NCBI RefSeq assembly: GCF_030272615.1
Contig: NC_081406.1
Location: 235,397,922-235,461,921 of the forward strand
Length of the DNA: 64,000 nt
DNA from: Cryptomeria japonica
Lineage: Eukaryota; Streptophyta; Pinopsida; Cupressales; Cupressaceae
Reading direction: 5' to 3'
Each line of letters starts with the position of its first letter. Positions within the stretch are counted from its first letter, which is position 1. The notes under the pieces are model-generated. The model searched no databases and was not told the DNA's origin. It was given only the letters and a program-made list of their open reading frames with translations. The translations under genes were made by a program, and so were the position numbers. Shown here in pieces: positions 38,255-47,140 of the stretch.

Positions 38255-38445
38255 ATGTGTTAGTGAATGTAATTATGTGCTAGTTAATGGTTATGGATGA
38301 TATGTGTTAATTAATATTGATGAATGTTGTGTGTTAATTAATGTTAATCAATGTTATGTGCTAATAAATGTTATGTGATATTAATGAATGAATGTTATAT
38401 TTTATTAATGGTAGAAAGAATGAATGAATGAATGTTATAAGATGT
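38255..38445. repeat. irregular repeats of a TTAATGAATGTTATGTG-like word
   Basis: Roughly seven diverged units of 25-35 bp built from GTGTTAATTAATGTT / GAATGAATGTTAT words follow the end of the second CACTA gene. AT-rich, noncoding. Confidence 0.6.
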
Positions 38446-41400
38446 TAACGGGGAATTTAGAGTGATGTTGGGGGGGAGGGGACAAATGAGCTTCCACCTT
38501 CATGTGGTCGGCCTTGTTAAGTAGATAATATTAAACTATTCTCGAAACCAAGTGAAGCACAACAAGATAACACACTTTTCAATATTTCATTATGTTGCAC
38601 AGTTAATCTTATTGAATAATGTATAATGAATCTTAATTGTAGGGTCCAATAGAGCCAACACGAATAACAAGACCACAAGTTGCTAGGTATAATGAACTCC
38701 CATATTGTCTTGTATGTACACTAACAATATGAGTTACTTCTAGTGTTGATATCCATGGCGAGATTGCAAAAGTTATGAATATGCCTCATCCTTGTAAGTT
38801 TTTTTATTACTTGTCATTTTCTTTAGCATTTTGTTACTTCATGAATGAGATGTTTTTAGATGTCTATTCCATGAATACCTCTCTATTGTATGCTTCATGA
38901 TCTCAATTCTGATTCAATTCTTTATATGTCCTAAAATTGTATGAGCCTAATAGCTTCTACTATTGTTGATAGTTTGGTGGTTCTAAACAATGGCTCCTTC
39001 AAAGAAGTGTGATCCTTGTAATTTTGGCCTTCCATGATGTGAAAAAGAGGTTATGTTATGAATAATGGTCTAGATGATTTAGTTATTTCTTATTATGTTG
39101 AGTATGAGTAAATTTGGGATTCCTTGGCTATGGTCACTATTTTGTATTAACTATTGTCATTTAGTGTGATTTGAGCATGGACTTCAAGTAATCATGAGGG
39201 TGGAAACAATATTAAAGTGTAAGGGGGTACGCGGCCTTGACCAAGGGATGAAAGTATCAGGAAAGTACAAGTGATTCATGTGTAGATAAATGTATCATTC
39301 AGCTACTAATTCCTAGCAACATTCTCAAATAAACAAGCAAAGAGGTATGTTGAGTGCATATATACATTTTATGTTGCCATGATATAAGTAAGATATCAAA
39401 CATGTAACTTAGATTGATTTGTAATTTCATTCATAAATATTAGATCTTCCTTGTGGATTTTTGAATGCATAATATCTTGTTGATTTCAATATTTTTATTG
39501 CAAGTACTCTTTTCAGCATGAAACTCCACTCATTGAGGTCTATTACTAAATGCAAGTTAGTTATCCTATCAATGATGATACGTTTTGCATGCATTTTATG
39601 GGGAAATATTATTAATAGTTATGGTTGGGTTGTTAATTGTTTTGTGAAAATATATACAAGTAGATTGGGACATTAGAGTTATAAACACTGTAAATTGTGT
39701 TTGAGATCATTGTCCTAATTGTAACAGTCAACCACCATTGGCCCAAGGCCACACCAACACCGTTGTGACACCAAGGTTTGTGCATACTAGTGTAAGGGAT
39801 ACTCTTAGGAAATTTCATTAGCATTACATATACACACCTAGTGGGATTTCCAAACACAACTTGTTTGAGTAGGTAGTATCACTGGTAAACTTGTGATTGT
39901 CATAATTGGTACCCTTAGGACAGTCATTAATATTTTGTCTATGTCACTTTTTTATGGCTTCTAAATACTTCTATGGGGTGTGCAGGGGTCCCACACATCT
40001 CTTCCAACATTCCATCCAATATTAATGTAATAAAGTTAATTAGAAAGTGTCAAGATGCAAAAAGGTTAAAAACTTGTCAATTGACAACTAAAAGTGTCAA
40101 TTTGACAATAAATTAAAGTTGTAAACACCCAAAAGTGGTCGTATGGGTGGTTAAGAGTTGGTTTTAGGTTTCCATGAAGGGAAGAGGTTTAAATATGTTT
40201 TTAATGATCCAAAATGAAGAGGTTGAGGGTCGGATTTTCTTGGCATTGTAAGAGTTTGGGGTTTGACAATAAAAATACAAGGTTTTCCTTGCAATTTTTG
40301 TCTAAAATGTGCACTTTATTGGTTTGAAATTCTTCTTCTTTGGTTCATTTTTTATTGGAAATGGATTTGGAAATGTAGAGGAGTGTTTTTAATATCATTT
40401 GATACTTTACTAAAGTTTTTACATTCAAATATGATATACTTCTATTGGTTGTTCTAAAATCTGTTGTAGGTGATTGTTTTAGGGAGTTTTGAGAGTCACA
40501 ATGCAAATGTGACACGTTCCACTTAATGTGGTTGTTGTTTCTTGTGGAATGAGTTATTAATATTGTATTATATGTGTCTCTAACCTTACATGTGCAGGAA
40601 ATAACATGGAGATGAAGTGTTGATACCCTAGGGTAAGAGATTGAGTGAAGAAAACCATGAAAATGGAGGCATGAATATAGCAGCAGAAGATCTACCTTAA
40701 GGAGGTAGTGTTTCTATGTGAAATAGTGTTAGGGGATGGTAAATGCATGGTGCATACCAAGTTTCAAGATCTGGAAGTGATTTTTGGGGTTTGAACAAGG
40801 AGGCCCTAGTTTTTTAGGCCTAAAAAGGGGGGTTTAGTATCTAACCTATCAAATGAGTGTGTATTGTCTTGAAACCTAGAAAATATATGGTTTTGGAACA
40901 TTTTTCAAGACTTGTTTTGGTTTGGAGTTGTGGTCATACCAATTTTGTCCAAAAGGCCCATAATTTATTTTCAAATATGTTATGTAACTTCTAAAAGGGT
41001 ATCGAGATATATAAATTTTTTTCAAGTGTTTTGGGATTATTTTGAGTAAAAGTTAGATTACCCATTGAATAGGGCTACTAGGGATTGGCCTATTTAGGGA
41101 CTCGGGTAAGGGTTTTTGAGTGAACCAGTTGATAGGGTGAGTGAATCCTATTAGGTAAATTGGAATAGGGTATGTAGAGAACCTAGGAAGTGTTGGAACA
41201 AGTTGGTGAGGTTGATAGTTCTATTTGGGCATCTTGGTGAAGCCTAGTGAAGGATGGTGAAACAAGAAGAGTTGAGTTTTCAAGAAGAAAGAATGATGAG
41301 TTGCATCCATTCTCTTGGTGTTGTTCCCAATTGAGTATTTCTTTCTTATGTATGAAAATGGAATTTTTCAATTGAGACAATTTGATTTATTTGAGATGTC

Positions 41401-41625
41401 TTGCATTTAGATATGGCATGAGCTTAGTCCTAGAGTGAGACTAGGGAGTCGCTCCCACTCGTGTCCCTCATCTGAAAGGGTACCTGGTATGATTGACATT
41501 CATGTTAGGGGAGTTTTGTAATCAAGTGATAACATAACAATAGACTTGGGTTAAAACAAATGACAAGAAAATTGGTTCCTTGAGCACGCCTTGAGGGCTA
41601 TCACAACAACAAGGGTGTTTTGGGA
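38446..41625. other. right arm of the CACTA element, noncoding
   Basis: About 3.2 kb without a supported gene. Open frames are under 75 codons and show no family resemblance. Splice-like CAG/GT pairs occur but no protein could be assembled. It may hold 3' untranslated exons of the second CACTA gene or old insertions too decayed to recognise. Confidence 0.5.
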
Positions 41626-41980
41626 AGGCATGCTCGCACATGGAGCGTTGGGACTTGTGCGAAGAGGCATGTCCACTCACACAGGGATTATGTGATCATT
41701 GTTCTCATTCACATGAGAGAATTATTGGTTCCATATGGTTCATCCCCATGTAGCACATACGATGAAAGGCATGCTTGCACATGGAGCGTTGGAACTTGTG
41801 CAAAGAGACATACCCACTTATGTAGCATAGGGATTGTGTGATTGTTGTTCTCGTCCGTATGAGAGAATGCTTGGTTCCATATGGTGTGTCCCCATGAGAA
41901 CATACAATGAAAGGAAAGCTTGCACATGGAGCCTTGGGACTTGTGCAAAGATACATACAATGACACTTCCTCCACTGCAC
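41626..41980. repeat. tandem repeat, 141-145 bp period, about 2.5 copies
   Basis: Units begin at 41626, 41767 and 41912 with AGGCATGCTYGCACATGGAG and contain TTGGTTCCATATGGT and GGGATT(A/G)TGTGAT. The third copy is partial. Several open frames on both strands exist only because of the repetition. Confidence 0.85.
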
Positions 41981-42729
41981 TCTAGAATCTAATGCCTTGT
42001 GTAGTTTTAAAGTAGTGACCCTATGTGGATTCATGACTTGGTATCATCCTTATCTATTTATGTTGTACTATATTGTTCCATTACTTGTGTCATGTATGCA
42101 TTGTGTATGGCATTTATGATCCTATCATCCCCCTTGTATACTTTGATTGACTATTTGGAACTATCTCCACAAGCATGATGGGGTGGACCTAAGGGTTCCA
42201 CATGGTCGGGTGACATTGCAAACCACTGTTGGGGACAAATGGACTCAATTTGTGATCACCTCGGAGAGCACTTCCACCTCCCTCAACACATGTTCTTTCT
42301 CTTTCATCTATTCTTGCAAGTTGCAATTCAAATGTATATTGAAATAAGCATTGTAATAATTGATGATATGTATATTAAACACTCCAAGTGGAGATTGATG
42401 TAATTGAACATAATTGATATGGTTTATGCTAACTTCACTTAATTATATTATGGGCCCGTAACCCATAGGTCCCAAGATGAATTTCATAACTACAAAATAA
42501 GATATCTAAATGAGTTAAAAAAATTTAGGAGTAAACATGTGGGCATGTTGAACTATACAGGGGGAGAGATGACTTTTAAAATTTTATTTTTTTATACCAA
42601 AATTTAAATTCAAATACCCTAATTACTTAAACAAAAGAAAGGTTGGAACTTTTTTATATCAAGTGTTATGTGGGTGGTAATAATGCATTTATGTTTTCTT
42701 ATAAGATGCTAGTAACATTATTTTTGGTG

Positions 42730-43072
42730 CTATCTATACCTATTGTACTTTGCTATTGGACTCAATCAACCCAATAACCTTGTACATGTGATTTATTTTA
42801 TTAAAGAGGATATTCATGTAGTTTGGAATGCATGATTATCTTCTTTGAATATATGTTGAATATATAATAATGAGTGACTACTTAATATGAGATATATATA
42901 CACTATCTTTACCTATTGTACTTTGTTATTGGACTCGATCAACCCAATAACCTTGTACATGTGATTTATTTTATTAAAGAGGATATTCATGTAGTCTAGA
43001 ATGCATGATTATCGTCTTTGAATATATGTTGAATATATAATAATGAGTGACTACTTAGTATGAGATATATAC
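42730..43072. repeat. tandem duplication with 173 bp period
   Basis: Copies start at 42730 and 42903 (CTATCTWTACCTATTGTACT) and are nearly identical through TGATTTATTTTATTAAAGAG and AATAATGAGTGACTACTTA. High similarity suggests a recent duplication relative to the rest of the arm. Confidence 0.88.
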
Positions 43073-43610
43073 ATGTCATTCAATCGGTATATGTCATGTA
43101 TTGACATAGGATGACACTTTATATGATATTAACAATTTGGGATATACTTATAAGAAATATGTGTATATATAGTAGATAAATTCATTTCATGTATATATAT
43201 ATAGTAGATAAGTTTTGGTAGCTCCCAAGAAAAACTAACTTAGATAAGGTAGATAAAGTCATTTCAAATCCCTGATTGGCTTTAAAGGCTCTTGTATTTG
43301 GGTTAGCTGATTCCCTATCAGCACCATTTTTAATAGGTTTACTAGTACTCAATGGTTCATACAGTCCTCTTAGGAGTTGGACCATCTCAACAATGGTGCG
43401 CCTGATCATATTAGCTTGAAACCAGTGCACCTTATGTTAGCTTCAAACCTATGCCCCCATTTGGTAGCTAATGGGGATAGAATACCATTCGTTGTACATA
43501 TTAGTGAGGTTTCCTTTATGTCTAGATAATAATAATTTTTTTTTCAAAAACTAAATGTTTGTTGGAATTACAATGGAGACTAAGCTTTCCACCAATGATG
43601 TAATCATCAG

Positions 43611-43863
43611 ACCAACAACGTTCTCATCGGTGCAAAGTTTCTAGAATCCATCAAAATTCTGACTCAAACTACACAAACATCCGACAAAGATGCTATATGT
43701 CCGACGACACTTCCTTGTTGGACGGTCATCGGTGCATATTAATGGACCAACAACAAAACCATTGGACAAACAACATTCCCATCAGTACAAAGTTTTACAC
43801 TTCCATAGACATTCTAATGCAATCTAAACAAACATTCGATGAGGATGCTACATATCCAACAAC
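43611..43863. repeat. subterminal tandem duplication in the right end of the CACTA element
   Basis: Two diverged units, from 43611 and 43757, share GACMAACAACRTTCYCATCR, then GTRCAAAGTTT, then CAAACATYCGAYRARGATGC. They contain repeated CCGAC/CGACGA/CATCGG words. CACTA subterminal regions typically carry such repeats as transposase-binding sites. That role is inference here. Confidence 0.65.
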
Positions 43864-44010
43864 TTTTTTGACTGGAAGAGCGATCATGCCCATCATCGAC
43901 AGAGTCCATGGGGTTTTCGTACTTCCGATCGTTAGAGGCATCATCGAAAAGTTCGATGATGAGTTTTTGACGGCTACTTTTGTCATCAGTCCGACAAAAA
44001 GTAGTTGCAA

Positions 44011-44032
44011 TTCTGACAATCGGCTGTCAGAA
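44011..44032. other. perfect 8 bp inverted repeat near the CACTA right terminus
   Basis: TTCTGACA, a 6-base spacer ATCGGC, then TGTCAGAA, 22 bases from the right end. TTTCTGACAG also occurs about 35 bases in from the left end (near 17919). Likely part of the transposase recognition region. Confidence 0.75.
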
Positions 44033-44039
44033 ATTAGCC

Positions 44040-44054
44040 CCGAATGTACTAGTG
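44040..44054 (-). repeat. right terminal inverted repeat of the CACTA element
   Basis: Read inward it is CACTAGTACATTCGG: the diagnostic CACTA is intact. It is directly followed by the duplicated ACC at 44055-44057 and then by LTR sequence of element G. Confidence 0.88.
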
Positions 44055-44057
44055 ACC

Positions 44058-44205
44058 GGACCCACCAATACCTTGTCGCTGATTCGTGATGGATAACTGG
44101 CATGCATCTTAGTATAGCGGGTCAGTGACCACCATTGATCTGCGATGGACTTGCTCGCTCATTAACTTGCTAGAGCTACTCTCTTGTCGGGTCCCACCAC
44201 TTGGT
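44058..44205 (-). repeat. 5' LTR of element G, piece 2
   Basis: 148 bp homologous to the 3' LTR from about 11572 to 11720, beginning GGACCCACCA and ending GTCCCACCACTTGGT. Its last five bases, TTGGT, are the target duplication of copia C. Confidence 0.9.
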
Positions 44206-45736
44206 TGTTGGCATATGTACAAAGTATGTTAACATGATGATATTGTGTTGTCATTAATGTCAATATGCTGAAGAGTGAATTGGTAATATGCTGAAGAGTG
44301 AACTAGTAATATGTTGAAGATGAACTAGTTTATTGAAGTTAAGCAAATGGCAAAGTGAACCAGTATAATGTTGTGAACTAGTATATGTGCAAAAGGTAAA
44401 GCGGTACGTTTGTCCAAGTGAACCGATATATGGAATGCTTCCTATCAAGGTATAATATGGTATGACTACCGGTTGGTAGTCCCTGCCTCAGGGTTTCCGG
44501 TTGAAGTGTTTCAAGCCTGTGTGATTCAACCGATGGCATTGTGTGATGAGTTAGCATTGTAATGGAGATCAGATTGTGTTTCCATGTCAGCCTCATGCAC
44601 ATGAAGGATCTTTCATCAAGGGGATTGATCCAAACTACCTCGGGAATGTGCGAAGTCCCTACAAACGGTGAAGAACACGTGATGGGTTATCGCCTCCAAG
44701 AAGCAGTGAAGAACGAATGATGGAGAATGTCTTGAGATCTGATCAAGACCATTGTATTAAAATGAAAACTATTCAATGGTCAGGATTGAACCGACTCAAT
44801 TGATCAACCTAAATGTTTAGGGTTTAGGGTTTATGCTACCGACCTATCTGTTTCCTATAAGGTCAATGTTATGTTTCATGTTGAAGTTGTTGGCAAATGT
44901 TGTGTGTGTATCTAAGTGTAGAGATACGTGATTCTTGCCAAACGAAAATAAGAGAATTGATACTTGCAATGTGAGTGTGCAGAAGGAAGGAACTAAGCAG
45001 ATCTACATTGGCATTGAGTGCTATTACCAGATCATTGTAATACTTGTTGATCTCTAATCACTTCAACAATTGGAAAATCCCTTAATAGGGTAGCTTTAAC
45101 TAGCTTGTTGTAAATCCTTTAACAGGGTGACTCAAAGCCATTGAGTTCATAAAATCCTCTAACAAGGTAACCTTTAACAAGGTTTAACCCTTAACCGGGT
45201 ATTCTAGCCATCCCTTAACCGGGTGATCCCTAACATGATTGGTTCCTAATAGAAACTGTTGTAACAGTCTTTAACCAGACTAGGCTCCTAACAGAGCGGA
45301 CTTCTAAAGAGTTCAAAAATAGCTTGTGGGTATTCATCCCCACTGTGGTTTTTCCTAGTTGGGTTTCCATGTGAAAGATATGTGTGTCATGTGTGATGCT
45401 TCTTTCATGTGATGTTTTGTTATTTCCTGTTTAGTGGTGAATCATGTTGATCTAGCAAATTATTGTATCTCAAAATGATAGAATATATGTTTATGCATAA
45501 GGATAAAGTGGAAATAAGGAAGTAGGTTGTATGGAAAGCTAAGTTTTTCCATTTTATGTCTTTCACAGTCTCATTATGTTTAACCGGTAGTAATCTAGTT
45601 TAGATTGGTATTTGTGTTTATCTGTCAAGTGCACTGTTTGCAGTCAAACCACTTCAAGAAAGTTTTTGTGTCTGTACTGATTCACCCCCCCTTCTCAGTA
45701 CCAGTTTTGTACTCATTGTTCATCATTGAGTTATCA
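44206..45736 (+). repeat. 5' LTR of copia C
   Basis: Homologous along its length to 50124-51637. It contains repeated GCTGAAGAGTGAA-type units near its start, two telomere-like TTTAGGG units near 44814, repeated CCTTTAACAGGGT-like words at about 45080-45300, and the conserved copia block GTGGTTTTTCC / GGGTTTCCATGTG at about 45341-45373. A C-run is at about 45684. Confidence 0.92.
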
Positions 45737-45738
45737 AT

Positions 45739-45750
45739 TGGTATCAGAGC
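45739..45750 (+). promoter_or_regulatory. primer-binding site of copia C
   Basis: TGGTATCAGAGC, two bases after the 5' LTR: the standard copia site complementary to initiator methionine tRNA. Confidence 0.92.
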
Positions 45751-45807
45751 ATCCTCCAAGTCCTCTATTTTGTAAGCTTAACTGCTTGAGGGAAAGATCC
45801 TATTGTA

Positions 45808-47140
45808 ATGATGAAGAGGGAAGGTCCAAAGTTCAACAAAGATAACTTTAAAATATGGAAGGACATAATGAAGATATACATTAGAAGCATGGGTGCTCAA
45901 CATTGGAGCTATTTTGAGAATGTTTATGTTATCCCTACTGGTACTCTCACCGATGATCGAAAGAGAGAGATTTAGGAGAATGGGCAAGTCATGGAAACCC
46001 TAATTATTAGTTTATCTGACATTGAGTTTATTGATGTCCAGGACAAAGAGAATCCTAAAGAAGTATGGGATACTCTTGAGAATATCTATGGCGGTGATGA
46101 GCATGTGAAACAAGCTAAGGAAGAAAGCCCTAGAGGAAAGTTTGAAGACATGTGGATGGTTGAAGGAGAGACTATTCAACAATATGGAATAAGAATCAAA
46201 ACTGTTGTTGGAGATATAAAGAGTGTAGGTGGTAAAATGGAAGATTCCACTGTTGTTAGCAAAGTTTTGAGATCCTTATTACCGGTCTATGCAATAAGGG
46301 TTGCTGCTATTCAGGAGTTGAGGTCAATAGACAAGACTAAGGTATCCCTAGACTCCATCATCACAAAGTTGACAGCCTATGAGCTAAATAGTTTTGATGA
46401 TAGTGTTCAGAAGACTGAATCAACCTTTAGAGCATCTGCTGCACCATCTAGAAGAGGCAAAGAAGCTAGTACCAGTGGTGAACCAATACAGAGAAAAGAA
46501 ATGGATGATGATCCTGATGGAATTCGAAGCTCTTCTTGCCAAGAGGCTTCCTAAAGGAACCAATAAATATAGAGGTAAGCTTCCTTTGAAATGCTTCTCT
46601 TGTAACCAAATAGGACACATTGTTGTAAACTGTCCTAATGGTGATAGTAAGGACAAACCGGAAAAGTTCAAGAAGTTCAAAGGAGGAAACCAGAGAAACT
46701 ATTTTGTAGCAGTTGATGAAGGTGTCACTGATGAGGAATCAGAAGATGAAGAAAATGAAGATATTGTGTTTGTAGCAGTCAAGGAAGATGTGTCAGACAA
46801 GAAGGCTCTTGTCTCCCGCTTTGATAATTCCAATGAGTGGATTATTTACAGTGGTTGTTCTCACCATATGACTGGTGACCAGAGTAAATTTCTATCTTTG
46901 GAAGAGTATGATGGTGGTGTGGTTCATTTTGGTAATGATGCACCATGTATGGTAAAAGGTAGAGGGTCCATCTCTCTGAATGGAAGAAGTAGTGCTGACA
47001 ATGTGTATTGGGTAGAAGGTCTAAGGCACAACCTTTTGAGTGTTGCTCAATTGAATAATAGTGGACTCACTCTGGAATTCAAAAATGGAGTGTGCAAAAT
47101 CAAAGGAAAGAATGGTGAACTAATCGCCACCGGTATCTAG
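45808..47140 (+). pseudogene. copia C gag and protease
   Basis: It begins MMKREGPKFNKDNFKIWKDI at 45808. A stop (TAG 45973) follows REI. The UBN2-type gag has EVWDTLENIYGGDEHVKQAK and VVSKVLRSLLPVYAIRV. A single-base frameshift near 46515-46530 moves to another frame, which carries FEALLAKRLPKGTNKYRGK and an intact zinc knuckle CFSCNQIGHIVVNC. The protease site reads YSGCSHHMTGD, where the catalytic Asp of DSG has become Tyr, and GLRHNLLSVAQL follows. The frame stops at TAG 47138, where sister elements have Gln. The protein would form the virus-like particle and process the polyprotein. It is dead now. Confidence 0.88.

Larger units (their letters stand above)
17885..44054 (+). mobile_element. 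CACTA (En/Spm-type) DNA transposon carrying tnp2, a SET-domain gene and a TNPA-like gene
   Basis: The boundaries come from the host LTR: homology to the intact 3' LTR of G stops at 17884 and resumes at 44058. The 26,170 bp between are flanked by ACC (17882-17884 and 44055-44057), the 3 bp duplication expected for CACTA elements. The right end reads inward CACTAGTACATTCGG and the left end CTTTAATACATTCGG, aligned base for base with three mismatches, so the left CACTA has decayed to CTTTA. Copia B (6.7 kb plus its duplication) lies inside, so the original element was about 19.4 kb. Three plus-strand gene relics occupy 29234-38119. Arms are repeat-rich. All genes carry stops, so it is immobile now. 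Confidence 0.88.

Noticed and set aside
41620-41980. Possible CRISPR-like array
   Set aside because: The periods (141-145 bp) and diverged full-length units show an ordinary tandem repeat, with no constant repeat and unique spacer pattern; the sequence is a plant nuclear one.
41705-42034. Overlapping open frames of 88 and 109 codons on the minus strand
   Set aside because: They are produced by the 143 bp tandem repeat, which lacks stops in these frames.
43697-44103. Open frames of 130 and 102 codons on opposite strands
   Set aside because: They lie in the CACTA subterminal repeat and terminus and one crosses the element boundary; no family resemblance.
44812-44832. Telomere-like TTTAGGGTTTAGGGTTT
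   Set aside because: Only two to three units, present at the same place in both LTRs of copia C (also near 50718), so it is part of the LTR and not an interstitial telomere array.
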